From: Halicephalobus mephisto
Taxonomy: Eukaryota; Nematoda; Chromadorea; Rhabditida; Panagrolaimidae
Assembly: GCA_009193035.1 (NCBI GenBank)
Contig: SWDT01000061.1
Location: 248,001 to 312,000 of the forward strand
DNA length: 64,000 bases
Reading direction: 5' to 3'
Both the position numbers and the translations under genes were made by a program. Of the stretch, positions 20,401-33,027 are shown in pieces. Position 1 is the stretch's first letter; each line of letters opens with the position of its first letter. The notes below the pieces were generated by a model. It was not told the DNA's origin and searched no databases. It saw only the letters and a list, made by a program, of their open reading frames with translations.

Positions 20401-23400
20401 GGTCCCTTTTTCGAAATTGTTCTTCTTTATCATTTTTCTGTCGAGAGAAATTAATAACCCGAAAACTGAGAGATTTGCGCTCAATTCAAAATCTAAATTC
20501 TTTTCCAATTCTTATTCTCGAATCGAGAACCTTGGATCTTGAGTCTTGACATTCCAGAAAATTAATCAGAACAGGATTTTTAGGTTAAATAAAGGAATTT
20601 TTAAAAAATTATAAAATTCTATTTTTATAAAAAATATTTTAAAAAAAGTTTAAAAACAATTATAAAATTTTATTTTTATAAAAAAATATTTTTTAAAAAA
20701 TTATAAAATTCAATTTTTATAAAAAATATTTTTAAAAAAGTTTAAAAAAATTATAAAATTTTATTTTTATAAAAAAATATTTTTAAAAAAGTTTAATTTT
20801 AAAAAAAATTACAAAATTTTATTTTTATAAAAAATTTTTAAAAGTTTAATTTTTATAAAATTAAAGAAATTTTTTACTGATTTGGAGAAAATTCCAGAAA
20901 ACTTCGGAAATCTCCATAAAATTTTGAATAATTTCAAAAATTCTCATAAAATTCTAATTTATTTCGGAAATTTTAAAAATCTTCAAAAATTCCCTTAAAT
21001 TCTTAAAACTTTTAAAATCTTTATTTTCTGGAAGATTCTACATACAAAAAAATGTAACTTTTAATTCAGTAAAAAATGAAAATCATTACTGTATTGTATT
21101 TTCGTCACAAATGTCAAATATAAATCAAAAATGTGAAGATTGTGTTATATTTCGCAATTTTTACAAAGCTAGAAGTTACTTTTTTCGTAAATTTAATGGA
21201 ACTATATATTGAATATTATGTATTTGATAAGCAGAATAGTTTTAATATATCCATATATCATATGAAATTCATTTATATCAACACACAGAAATGCAACTTT
21301 TAGTTCAGTAAAAAATGAAAATCATTACTGTATTGTATTTTCGTCACAAATATTAAATATTCATGAAAATATGACGATTGTGTTATATTTCGCAATTTTT
21401 ACAAAGCTAGAAGTTACTTTTTTCGTAAATTTAATGGAACTATATATTGAATATTATGTATTTGATAAGCAGAATAGTTTTAATATATCCATATATCATA
21501 TGAAATTCATTTATATCAACACACAGAAATGCAACTTTTAGTTCAGTAAAAAATGAAAATCATCACTGTATTGTATTTTCGTCACAAATATTAAATATTC
21601 ATAAAAATGTGACGATTGTGTCATATTTCGTAATTTTTACAGAACCGAAAGTTACTTTTTTGTAAAATTTTGGAAAAAATTTAATTTTAATTTGGAAATA
21701 CTCACCAACAATGGCCTTGACTCTGAGGGCGGGCTGTTGTCTGAGGACCAGACTCGACCTCAAGCTGAAATTTAATAATTATTTAATTTCGAATAAAAAT
21801 AAATACTTGTTATTAGAATCAAAAATCCACTCGTATCCACTTTCTTCGACAAAATCGTCTTCGAAAATTTCGTTTTTTCTGAATTCCCGGAGGAGAATCC
21901 TGGACTTGAGCCAATCTGTTTCGATTTTTTTTCTGATTCCTCTTCGACGACCGGATTTTTCTCTTTCATCGACGACAATTGATGAAATTTTTGAATTATT
22001 TTCGTTAAAAGAAACTTCAGAAGAACACGAAATCGAAGAAGGCTTCCACTGCATCTCCAAAGGTCGAATATCGTTTATTTTTTTAATAAAATTTTTTATT
22101 TTTTCTGGTTCTTTGGGAAATTCCGGTAATTTTGGAAGATTGGTCTTGATTGACTGTCCAGGCAGAGTAGAAGAGGAATAATTGGTCTTTTGAGGATAAC
22201 ACGGATGAAATTTTTCGGATTGGTTATTGTTGAAATCGAATTTCGAAATCGCGTAAGGAGGCTTTTCCGGGAGGGATTTTTCCGGAGATTTCTGATTTGA
22301 TCGGAGATTTGGGAGTCTCCGATCAGGCTCCGGAAAACACAATTCGACGAAGCTTCTGGAAGGTTTAGGAGGGGGATTCTTCTCCGATTTCACTTCTATT
22401 ACAGTATCCGGATCGTATTCTGAATTTGGAGATTTGCAAAATTTATCCGAAGAATCCTTGAAAGATCTGGATCTGTTGATTACTGTAGATTTCCAGGAAA
22501 AATTTGAAACAATTGGTTTTGGGAAATTCCTAGGGAGGGTCGAGGAGGCTCCTTCGGGACACGAGTCCAGACTGGACGAGTACCAGGGCTTCGACGGGGG
22601 TTCTTTTTTCCTTTCGAGGGTTCCGAGGTTGTCCAGGGGCACGATCTCCTGGATGACCGGACTGGGGTATCTACAGTAACTCGAAGAAACCGGAAATCCA
22701 GGTTTTGGATTTGTAGAAGAATAATTATTCGAAAATTTCAAATTTGGCAAAATTTTTGGAGTACTTTGAGTTACAGTACTTTTCCAAGGAAGTACTCCGG
22801 GAATCGGCTGGGATTCAGAAGCGAAGTTCGAAGGCCTCGAGACCCCGGTCTGGGGGCTCCTGGAGGGACCTCTGATGTCCGGCAGGTCCTCGTACAGCAC
22901 CGGCGGCTGGCTCCGGGGCACCGGGGGGACCACCGGGGGGGCTATTGGGGGGACTATTGGGGGTCCGTCCAAATCTATTTCGTAACATTTCAGAACCGGC
23001 CTGCTCATCCTCGATCTGACTGTGAAGATCTCCAAATATCTGTTCAATAACGTCACCCCAAAATCAAAACAAAAGAATTATAAAATTTTCAAAACGAAGA
23101 ATTTCTCGGAAAAATTTTTCGATAGTTTCTGGAACTCAGCGGGAACGACGGAATGACCGCAATTGGTCGCGCAAATGGATTGATTACAATCGGCCAAGTG
23201 GACACGAGCGATTTATTCACAAAAATGACTTACGGGTCAGATTGGAGAACTTGGAGCTCGTCAGGTTGCTCCGAGAGAGACAGATCGGCATCGAGATAAG
23301 CCCCCAGATCCCCGCACGCCGAGGGAGACACCTGCAGGGCCGCATCCCCTGGCTGAAACTCACCATCTCAATCATCCCAATCCACAAACCCACCACTCCC

Positions 23401-24157
23401 CGACTTCTAATTTACACAATTTCCACAATTCCATTCAAAGTCCAAAAATTCAGTTTTAATCATTTAAATTTATAAATTTCGAAATCATCAATTTTCGAAA
23501 ATTGTGAATCTTAAAAATCTTCAGACTTATGTTAAAAATTCAAAGTCCAAAAATTCAGTTTTAATCATCCAAATTTATAAATTTCGAAATCATCAATTTT
23601 CGAAAATTGTGAATTTTAAAAATCTTCAGAATTATGTTAAAAATTCAAAGTCCAAAAATTCAGTTTTAATCATCCAAATTTATAAATTTCGAAATTCCTC
23701 AACTTTTCGAAAATTGTGAATTTTAAAAACTCCTAGAATTCTATTAAAAATTCAAACTCATTAATTTAATTTTAATTATTCAAATTTATAAATTTCCATA
23801 ATCTGATAGAAAATTCGAAAATTTAAAAAATTTTCGAGAATTTTAAAGATTTTTTAGAATTTGATAAATTTTGAGAATTTTACAAAAATCTTCAAAAATT
23901 TAAATTTAGTTTTGAAATTCTGGAAATTTCTAAAAAGTTGGAAAAATTTTATTTTGTTTTTTAATTTTTACAAATAACATAAAACAGACCTTTTGTGGAG
24001 CTCTGAGTTGTCTGCAGATGTCCGCCAGATATTCCCCACGGGGGTGTGGATGCTGAAGTAGTACTGTAGGGGCTTCAGGGTTCTCTGTTGGACGTCGAGA
24101 CGAAGGATCAAGGTCGTTGATGTACTGTATTCTGATTCTGATCGTGTCTTCGTCCAT
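14498..24157 (-). CDS. fhod-1: FHOD-type formin, actin nucleator/elongator
   Basis: Nine exons on the minus strand: 24157-23990, 23352-23234, 23039-21807, 21764-21706, 20012-19744, 18530-18480, 18190-18079, 17546-14814, 14562-14498. They total 4809 bases with every phase consistent: 1602 residues. Order: N-terminal GTPase-binding-like region ([22 protein letters not shown]), then a proline-rich insert, the FH3/armadillo region ([51 protein letters not shown]), a coiled/acidic region, a short FH1 ([22 protein letters not shown]), the FH2 domain ([26 protein letters not shown]), and a DAD-like basic tail where the last small exon supplies [16 protein letters not shown], matching human FHOD1. 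In nematodes FHOD-1 acts in muscle sarcomere growth. Exon 1 is preceded by TTTCAG, so an upstream non-coding exon or leader splice is likely. Odd: exon 3 adds ~411 residues inside the GTPase-binding region, and the introns hold satellites. Confidence 0.96.
17555..17900. repeat. ~121-bp tandem repeat x3 in FHOD intron 7
   Basis: Units start near 17560, 17682 and 17803 and share TTAATTATCTTATTTAAAAA and ATGATCCCGAAAGGAATTTT, with a CTACAGTAG(G/A)CTAGGTGG block. Confidence 0.85.
18560..19130. repeat. ~133-142 bp tandem repeat x4 in FHOD intron 5
   Basis: Units share CACTAATTAAGTTTAAAATT, TTCGCTTCAGGA and a TTGATCCTGACACGAAAA core. Copies of the core begin near 18652, 18788, 18929 and 19064. Confidence 0.85.
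19270..19700. repeat. ~149-bp tandem repeat x3 in FHOD intron 5
   Basis: Units share AATCATTCGTGCTAGGACCA and ATCGGTCTTGACGCGAAAA, with the second core at about 19370, 19520 and 19668. It is next to, but different from, the array at 18560. Confidence 0.85.
20015..20900. repeat. Low-complexity T/A arrays in FHOD intron 4
   Basis: Tandem ~35-40 bp units such as TTTTGAATTTTTAAATTTAT (20030-20390) and ATAAAATTTTATTTTTATAA (20600-20860). No coding potential. Confidence 0.7.
21050..21660. repeat. 239-bp tandem repeat, about 2.5 copies, FHOD intron 4
   Basis: Copies begin near 21055, 21294 and 21533. They share GTTCAGTAAAAAATGAAAAT and AAGCTAGAAGTTACTTTTTT. Second and third copies are almost identical, so the array is young. 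Confidence 0.9.
21807..23039 (-). other. fhod-1: 411-codon proline/serine-rich insert exon of the FHOD gene
   Basis: Exon 3 of the formin. It starts [20 protein letters not shown], then a proline-rich block ([21 protein letters not shown] region, about 22900-22990) and a long basic, serine-rich disordered stretch, ending [10 protein letters not shown]. In vertebrate FHOD1 the flanking pieces (ending LEGF.. and starting ..LILRTQLSV) are adjacent, so this exon interrupts the GTPase-binding region. Confidence 0.8.
23220..23740 (-). repeat. Parent copy of the duplicated FHOD exon 2 / intron 1 segment
   Basis: Contains exon 2 (23352-23234) and most of intron 1, including about three copies of a ~107-bp satellite (AAATTCAGTTTTAATCATCC, TCAATTTTCGAAAATTGTGA). 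See 12574-13035 for the daughter copy. Confidence 0.9.
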
Positions 24158-24289
24158 CTTCACTCGGATCCACTGAAATTAAATTTTTTAAAATTAACAT
24201 AATGTAAAAATTTAAAAAATCTCGACACGAATTTTGGGAAATTTTAGATTTTATAATTTCTGAAAATTTTTAGGATTCTGAGGTTCTAG

Positions 24290-24910
24290 AAGTTTCTATA
24301 GGATGTTAGTGAAAAACAGAAACAAGTCTCGACACGAAAGTAACTTCGAAGAGAAAATTATCTCAACACGAAAACGGTTTCGAAGAGAAAATGATCTTAA
24401 CACGAAAGTAATGTTGATAAGAAAATAGTCTCGACACGGAAGTTGTCCTAACGAGGAAACGGTCTCGACACGAAAGTAATTTCAAGGACAAAATGGTTTC
24501 AAAAAGAAAATGGTTTCAAAGAGAAAATGATCTCGACACGAAAATTATCTTGAAACGAAAATGGTTTCGAAAAGAAAACGGTCTCAACGAGAAACTAATT
24601 TCGAAAAGAAAATGATCTCGAGACGAAAATTGTTTCAAATAGAAAATTGTTTTGAAGAGAAAATGCTCTCGAAACGAAAATGGTTTCGAAGAGAAAATGA
24701 TCTCGAAACGAAAATTATCTTGAAACGAAAATGGTTTCGAAAAGAAAACGGTCTCAACGAGAAACTAATTTCGAAGAGAAAATGATCTCGAGACAAAAAT
24801 GGTTTCAAATAGAAAATTGTTTCGAAAAGAAAATGATCTCGAAACGAAAATGATCTCGAGACGAAAATGGTTTCGAAAAGAAAATGATCTCGACATGGAT
24901 GTTGAGGAAA
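24290..24910. repeat. ~22-bp degenerate tandem array with 170-bp higher-order unit
   Basis: About 25 copies of AAAATG(G/A)T(T/C)TCGA(A/G)A(A/C)GA. A longer block repeats at an interval of 170 bp (AAAATTATCTTGAAACGAAA at 24541 and 24711). The KRK-rich open frame through it is a by-product of the repeat. Confidence 0.85.
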
Positions 24911-25069
24911 TTCTAAAAATTTTGGATTTTAGATGATTTTTAAAACTTTTGAGATATTTAAGAAATTTTCAGAAGCTTCTATTATATTCTAGAAATAATG
25001 AAAAAAATTTGTGACGAAATAGTCTCGAGAGGAATTTTGACAAGCTATTTGACATTTTTTGAAGTTTTA

Positions 25070-25530
25070 GTTTAGAAAGTTTGGAAAATTTCAAAAAATA
25101 TTTTACTTTTTAGAACTTTCTACCGTATTTTACTGATAATTAAAAATTGGTCCTGTCACGAAAATGGTCCCGAGAAGAACTTTTATAACTTGTTCGAATT
25201 TTTAAATTTTAAAAAACTTCAAAAATATTTTAAAACTTTTTAGAAATTTCTACCGTATTTTACTGAAAATTAAAAATTGGTCCTGTCACGAAAATGGTCC
25301 CGAGAAGAATTTTTGTAACTTGTTCGAAATTTTTTGATTTTAAAAAACTTCAAAAATATTTTACTTTTTAGAAATTTTTACCGTATTTTACTGATAATTA
25401 AAAATAGGTCCTGTCACGAAAATGGTCCCGAGAAGAACTTTTGTAACTTGTTCGAATTTTTAAATTTTAAAAAACTTCAAAAATATTTTACTTTTTAGAA
25501 ATTTCTACCGTACTCTGAAATGTTCCGAAA
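25070..25530. repeat. ~130-bp tandem repeat x3
   Basis: Units carry TTGGTCCTGTCACGAAAATG at about 25148, 25278 and 25407, and a TTTCTACCGTATTTTACTGA block. Confidence 0.85.
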
Positions 25531-25969
25531 TTTCTCCACGGGATTTCAATAAAAATTAAATGTCGATTTTGTTACGAAAATTTCGAACACGGATTTTTAG
25601 ATAAAAAAAATTTTTACTTAAAAAAATCCGAAAAGTAAAAAATCGTAAAAGTGGATGAAACTAGAGTTTTGCCTTTGGCAATCGATCTGGGACGCGAGAG
25701 TCAGCTGGATCAATATAACGAAGAAAACTAAACATGAGATCTCTAAAAACAAGATTTTTGAGGAAATCCATTTCTTGCTTGAACTCGGATATTTACAATT
25801 CGCGCTTGACAGACGGACTGTCAAAGAAGATCCTCCGTCAAAAAAGAAGAGTAGGAGGTCGAGAGGTGTCACCGACGTTCTCCCCCACTCGAGAGTTCCA
25901 GACCTCGGATTTTTACTTGTTGACGGAAGCTAAAAATGAATACCTCTAACAACGGGGTTCTCTAAAGCC

Positions 25970-26590
25970 AATCATACAGTTTTCTCTCCCAAACACCAAC
26001 TTAAAAAAAGAATTTAACTATATGTTTAATAAAGAAAAATAAATTTAACTATATTTTAATAAAAAAAATAAATTTAATTATATTTTTAAAAAAATAAATT
26101 TAACTATATTTTAATTTAAAAAATAAATTTAACTATATTTTAATAATAAAAAAATGAATTTAATTATATTTTTAAAAAAATAAATTTAACTATATTTTAA
26201 AAAAGATAAATTTAATTACATTTTAATAAAAAAAAATGAATTTAACTATATTTTAATAAAAAAGAAATTTTACTATATTTTAATAATAAAAAAATAAATT
26301 TAACTATATTTTAATTAAAAAAATGAATTTAATTATATTTTAATAAAGAAAAATAAATTTAACTATATTTTAATAATAAAAAATAAATTTAATTATATTT
26401 TTAAAAAAATAAATTTAACTATATTTTAAAAAAGATAAATTTAATTACATTTTAATAAAAAAAAATGAATTTAACTATATTTTAATAATAAAAAAATAAA
26501 TTTAGCTATATTTTAATTTAAAAAAGATAAATTTAATTAAATTTTAATTTAAAAAATATATTTAACTATATTTTAATCGAAAAACTCAAA
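25970..26590. repeat. ~35-40 bp AT-rich tandem array, about 16 copies
   Basis: Units like AAATAAATTTAACTATATTT TAATAAA with variable A-runs. A simple satellite without coding content. Confidence 0.85.
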
Positions 26591-27311
26591 TTTCCGTTTA
26601 GGACCAAATGGATGAATTTCTGTTAAATTTTAAATAAAATTCAATCAATTTTGTCGTTTTTTAATAAAATTAATTATTGTATTTTCTACTGGATCAAAAA
26701 AAAATAAAAAATTTCGAAAAAAAATAAAAATTAAATTTTTAAAAAATTAAAAAAAAATTAAAAAATATAATTTTTTTAAAATTTAAAACAATTTTAAAAA
26801 TAGGATTTTTAAAAAAATTCATTAATGACTCTCGAACGGAATTATACTCTGAACAAAATAAAGCCAATTTGACGTTTTTTATGACTTGATCAATAAATAA
26901 TGAAAAATGAATCAAATGGGAAATCTGACAAAAACAAAAATTGAAAAAGTTAGGATATTTCGAAAGACAAGGAATGGATCAAAAAATTTCAAATTTATTT
27001 TTTAATAATTTTTTAAAATTTAAAATTTTTCGAAATTTTTAAATTTTTTATTTTTTCAAAATTTTTATTTTTTTTTTCGAAATTTTTTTATTTTTTAAAA
27101 TTTTTAATTTTCAAAATTTTTAGTTTTCGAAATTGTTAAATTTTTTATTTTTTCGAAATTTTTATTTTTTTTTTCGAAATTTTTTTATTTTTAAATAAAT
27201 TTGAAAATTTCGAAAATGATGATTGTGAATTAGACTATTTAAGTCCGATATGCCAAAAAGTTAAAGAAGAAATTTCCGGATTTACACTAAAGCTTTTCCA
27301 AACAAAGAAAA

Positions 27312-27385
27312 CGGGTCTGAACGGCAGGCCAGTCAATCCCGACGGATCGGGGGCAAAACAAACGTCCTGCAATTGAGCTATATCG
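27312..27385 (-). repeat. tRNA-like remnant
   Basis: On the minus strand the segment starts GGCGATATAGCTCAATTGCA, which looks like an acceptor/D-arm with an intact A box. After ACGTTTGTTTTGC the anticodon stem cannot close, and the T-arm has GGGATTGACT in place of GGTTCGA. So it is at best a decayed tRNA or a tRNA-derived SINE piece. Confidence 0.3.
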
Positions 27386-29269
27386 CCAGAGGCAGTGTGG
27401 GCGGTTTTTGGATCAATGAAATAAATTCTTGGACATCATGGCCACATGTTTTCTTTTAAGAAAAGTCCTATTAAAAAATTTAAAAAAAAATAAAAAAATT
27501 TTTAAAAATTTAAAAATTCTAAAAATTCTAAAAAAATTCAAATTTAAACATTTTCGAAAAATTTCAATTTTAATATTTTTGAAAAAATTTAAATTTAAAC
27601 TTTTTCGAAAAATTTAAATTTAAACATTTTTGAAAAATTTCAATTTTAATATTTTTGAAAAAATTTAAATTTAAACTTTTTCGAAAAATTTAAATTTAAA
27701 CATTTTTGAAAAAATTCAAATTTAAACATTTTTGAAAAAATTTAAATTTAAACATTTTTGAAAAAATTTAGAAATTTTTTAGTTTTAAATTTGAAATTTC
27801 TAAAAATTTTAATTTTTTAAAATTTGAAAAAAAAATTTTTAGTTTTAAATTTAAAATTTTTTTCTTTCTTCATTAGCCTAGGGCAGATTCCTTCATTCGG
27901 ATCATTTATTCCTCAAAAAAAAGAAAAAGTTCACAAACCGGTCAGTTTTTCCATTTTAGTCCGTGAGGAATCTTTGTTTTTTTTTATTCGATAATCTCAG
28001 ATTAACAAAGAGAAAGGAAACAGGCTTCAAAAAATGTCTACAACATTAACTTGATCATAAAAATCCAAATTTACCGAAATCGAAAGTCGGAATTCCATTT
28101 TAAAAAATCGGAAATCAGGGTCTGAAGCAGAAGTTTCAATTTTCGCGTCAGGATTCAAGTTTTGTTGAAAAAATTTAAAAGTTAAAAAAAAGTAATTTTA
28201 ATTTTTTAAATTAATCTAAAAACTTTTTTAGAAACAGGTACCCTAACCCTATGGTGTAATTCCAAAAATCAGAAATTTAAAAAATTTAAGTTTTCGTGTC
28301 AGGACTTGAACTTTTTCAAAAAGTTAAAAAAAAAGTAATTTTAATTTTTTTATCAATTTAGAAACTTTTTTAGTAACAGGTACCCCAACTCTATGGTTCA
28401 GTTCCGAAAATTAAAAATTTAAACAATTTTAATTTCCATTTTAAGATACAATTTAGATTTTTAAAAAAAAAATATTTTTTAAATTTATTTTTTTAGAAAA
28501 TTTATTGATTTATAAAAAAAATGTATTTTTTGAAAGTCAAATTTTTGAAAAAATTCGCGAATCGGGTCTTAAAGCAAAAGTTCAGATTTTAAATCGGACA
28601 ATTAACTTTAATCAAACAAACCACAATCTTCGACTACTTGCCCTCAGGGGATTTTTAGATTAATAAAGAAATATTCTAAAATATTTAAAAAAAACAAAAA
28701 TCATTTTTAATATTTTTCAGAAAAAAAAAATTATTTTAAAAAAAATTTAAAATTAAAAAAAATTATTTTAAAAAAAAATTATTTCAAAAAAAATTTAAAA
28801 TAAAAAAAATTTAAAAATAAAAAAAATTATTTTTTTAGAAAAAATTTTAAATTTAAAAAAATTACTTTTTTAGAAAAAATTTGAAATTAAAAATAATTAT
28901 TTTTTTAGAAAAATTTTAAATTTAAAAAAATTACTTTTTTAGAAAAATTTAAAATTTTTGAATAAAAAGTTACTTTAGATTTTGGTGTAACTTAGGACTT
29001 TCTCTAGAACTCGATTGGCAGGGTACTCATCCAGGACGGATTTGTCCGAAAATGAACGTTTTTCCAGCAGCGGTTGACAGCAGCGAAAACAATCTCAATT
29101 ACTGTCTATCATTGTTCAACTTTTGTTTTTTTCGAGCGAAATCCTATCCGTACTTGTGGAGGATTAGTGTTCCAAGTCCATCAGGGATTTTCCCAGGAGT
29201 AGCTGATTTCACTTTTTTCTTGGATTACTTTTATACACAAAATTGGATTCATACTAATAAATCAGAAAT

Positions 29270-30330
29270 TTTGTAATTTTTAAAAACTTTCGTGTCGAGA
29301 TTTGATTTTATTTTTAAATCACTTTTTAGGCTAAAGTTTACTCGCACTGGTAAATGAAAACATATACTGTAATTTTCAAAAACTTTCGTGCCGAGATTTC
29401 GTTTTATTTTTAGGTCACTTTTTAAATTAAATTTTACTTTTATAAATTTTAGAAAATTTATCGTAATTTTTAAAAACTTTCGTGGTGAGATTTGGTTTTA
29501 TTTTTAAATCACTTTTTAAGCTAAACTCTACTCGCACTGGTAAATGAAAAAATATACCGTAATTTTTAAAAACTTTCGTGGTGAGATTTCGTTTTATTTT
29601 TAGGTCACTTTTTAAATTAAATTTTACTTTTATAAATTTTTGAAAATTTATCGTAATTTTTAAAAATTATCCCTCCAGAAATTGATTTCACTTTTTTTTC
29701 TTAAATAATTTTCTGGATTAAATTCCATTCGGATTTGTAAATAAGCAAACATTTATGGTCATCAAGGATTTCCGCGAAAGAATTAATTTTTACTTTTTTA
29801 ATTTTTACTTTTTTAATTTCTACTTTTTTAATTTTTACTTTTTTACTTTTTTAATTTTTTAATTTTTACTTTTTTAGTTTTTACTTTTTTAATTTTTACT
29901 TTTTTAATGTTACTTTTCTGAGCTACATTCCGCTCGCAGTAGCAAGTAAGTAAACATTTATGGTTATCAGGAAATTCAGCAACGAGATCTCGATTTTTTT
30001 ATGTTAGTTTTTGCGGTACATTCCATTCGGATTAGTAAACAAAGAAAGTTATCATTTTATTCAAGAATTTTCACAACCGGAATTAGCTTTGTATTTCGTA
30101 ATAGATGTTTTTTGTCATTTTTAGGCTAAATTCAGCCAGAATAGGTGAACTAAAAACATCATTACTGTAATCAGGGACTTTCATTTTGAAAATTTATTTT
30201 TTATTTTTTATATAAATTTTTTAAACCACTTTTAGGTCAAATTAGATTGTTCTCAGTAAACTAAAAACATCATTACTGTAATCAGGAACTTTCGCTATGA
30301 GAGTTAATTTTGTATTTTTCAAACATGAAT
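29270..30330. repeat. ~105-120 bp dispersed repeat array (family also at 55.4-56.3 kb)
   Basis: Six or more diverged units with AAAAACTTTCGTG(T/G)(C/T)GAGATTT, a TCACTTTTTAGGCTAAA block and CTCGCACTGGTAAAT. The same order of blocks appears at 55400-56280 in the junctophilin intron. Confidence 0.8.
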
Positions 30331-31099
30331 TTCGAAAATTGACTAAACTTTTAAAATTCACTTTTTTAAAATAATAATATTTGATTACTAAAAAAATTGC
30401 ACTTTTTCACAATACTCCAGGAAAACAAAGAACAATGAAATTTCCAAAATTTGCAAATCAAAAAAAAATAGAAAAAAAATAGAAAAAAATCGAAAAAAAT
30501 CGAAAAAAATTAGAAAAAAAATTAAAAAAACTGAAAAACATCGGAAAAAAATAGAAAAACATCGAAAAAAATTTTTTAAAATTGAAAAAAATCGAAAAAA
30601 TAGAAAAAAATCAAAAAACATCGAAAAAATTGAAAAAAATCGAAAATTTTCACGCAAGAAACCGGTCCAGATCAAGTTCGAACTTTCTGTTTAGAGAACG
30701 TCCTTTCGAGAACAAGCAGATACTTACCGGAACAGGAAACTCGAGAGTGAACAAAAAGTAAAACAAGCAATTACTTCGAGAGCTCGAGTTTCATCAACGG
30801 GACCCAAACAAGTACCAGAGAACTTTAAAAAGACCAATGCCGAAAAATCATCGATGAAATTGTCCGATTTTCGTTTTTTTTGACCTTTGTTTTTTAAAAA
30901 AAACGAAAATGAATGATTCAAATTCTCTGGCCAATAAATCGACGAAAATTAGTATATTATTTAAAAAAGTAAAAAATTTTTTATAAAATTTTAAAAATAA
31001 TCTCAAAAATTTTTTTAATTTTCCACTTAGGACCAAAAAAAATTTTATGTTTAAATAAGTTCAAAAATTATATTATTTATAAAAATTAAAATATCTTTG

Positions 31100-31760
31100 A
31101 AAATTTTAAAAAGTGGTCTCGACACGAATTTTCGGAATTTTCCACTCAGGACCAAAAATTGAGAAAATTAAATATTTTTTTAATTCTAAAACTTAAAAAT
31201 AAAAAATAATTTTATAAAATTTCAAAAAATAGTCTCGACACGATTTTTTCGGAATTTTCCACTCAGGACCAAAAATTGTGAAAATTAAGATTTATATAGT
31301 TTTAAAACTTTTAAAAATAGAAAGCAATTTTATAAAATTTTAAAAAAAGTCTCGACACGATTTTTCGGAATTTTCCACTCAGGACCAAAAATTGAGAAAA
31401 TTAAATATTTTTTAATTCTAAAACTTAAAAATAAAAAGCAATTTTATAAAGTTTTAAAAAATAGTCTCGACACGATTTTTCGGAATTTTCCACTTGGGAC
31501 CAAAAATTGAGAAAATTAAATATTTTTTAATTCTAAAACTTAAAAATAAAAAGCAATTTTATAAAATTTTAAAAAAAAGTCTCGACACGAATTTTCGGAA
31601 TTTTCCACTCAGGACTAAAAATTGAGAAAATTAAATATTTTTTTAATTCTAAAACTTAAATATAAAAAATAATTTTATAAAGTTTTAAAAAATAGTCTCG
31701 ACACGAATTTCCGAAATTTTCCACTCAGGACCAAAAATTGTGAAAATTAAGATTTCTATA
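31100..31760. repeat. ~117-bp tandem repeat x6
   Basis: The marker GTCTCGACACGA occurs near 31114, 31232, 31349, 31464, 31579 and 31695, each followed by TTCGGAATTTTCCACTCAGG and ACCAAAAATTGAGAAAATTA. Regular spacing and high identity indicate a young satellite. Confidence 0.9.
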
Positions 31761-33027
31761 GTTTTAAAACTTTTAGAAAATACTGAATAAAATCGAAAAA
31801 AATTGGAACATTGTTTTCTAGGACGAAAATTGATAAAAAACATGACTAAATGTATCTATGTAATGTGGAAGGAAATCGATGGAAACGATTGGTAGATGAT
31901 TTTGACGCAAGGAGGAGAACTGGAGCCGCAGGAAAGCACTCGAGCAAACATGGATTTTTTCGTAAAATATATCTGGCGGGAATCTGGACAATGGAAGACA
32001 CGGAAGCGAGTGATTGATTCTGAGAAAACAAAAAATCAACTAGTCTCGATAACCGAAGACAGAAAAAATCGTTTTATCTATGACACGGAGCGTCCTAAAG
32101 AATCTCAAGAATTATGACATTGTGAAAATAAAAATGAGAAATATTCCCGAATTATATCAGAGTCAATTTTGGGAAGTTTTTCAAGTTCCATAATTCTCAA
32201 AATTTCTAAAATTTAAAATAATTTTTAAGATTTTTAAAATTTAAAATAATTTTCAAAATTTTTAGAATTTAAAATTAAAAATAATTTTTAAAATTTTCAA
32301 AATTTAAAATTAAAAATAATTTTCAAAATTTCTAAAATTTAAAATTTAAAATAATTTTCAAAATTTTCAGAATTGTCTAAAATTTACAAATTTTCGAAAT
32401 TATTTAAAATTTGAATTTTTAAAATTTCAAATTTCAGATAATTTTTAAAATTTTCAGAATTATTTAAAATTAAAAAATTTATAAATTTACAAATTTCCAA
32501 AATTTTCTAAAATTTGAATTTTTAGAATTTTCAAAAATCACGAAATTTTAGAAAATTTTTAAAATTCAAAATTTCGTGATTTTTAAATTTTAAATAATTC
32601 TGAAGATTTTAGAAAATTTTTATCGAAGATTCTGGAAAATTCCAGGAGCTTGAGGAAGATTACTGAAGACTTGAGAATCTGCTGGATTCTGGGAGCTTCT
32701 ACAAAATTCTAGGATTTTGAATAATATTCTACTTGATTCTTAGGACTTCCAGAAGCTTCCATGAGGATTTTCGAAATTTTCAGAATCTTCCTCCGGATTC
32801 AGATGCGGATGGCAAAGTGGCAGTGAGTGCTGTTTCTCATTGGGGAAGCCGCAATTTCGAGTCTCGTGTTTTGTCCAACTCAGCCGATACTAAATATGGA
32901 GGACAACGGGTACACACAGCGATATATGGAGACGTGGAGGTGGTCCTAAAACCGAAAAAGGTACTCCAGGGCTCGCAACCCGACATGACGGACAGGGCCG
33001 GGAGAGTACAAGTTCTTCAAACTCCGA

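Noticed and set aside
24561..24785. Lysine/arginine-rich 74-codon open frame
   Set aside because: It is the translation of the 22-bp satellite; the repeat has no frame-keeping selection and no start context or splice sites.
27312..27385. Functional tRNA gene
   Set aside because: Anticodon stem and T arm do not pair and the B box is changed; kept only as a remnant.
30388..30675. Phenylalanine-rich open frame on the minus strand
   Set aside because: It is the translation of AAAAATCGAAAA-type low-complexity DNA.
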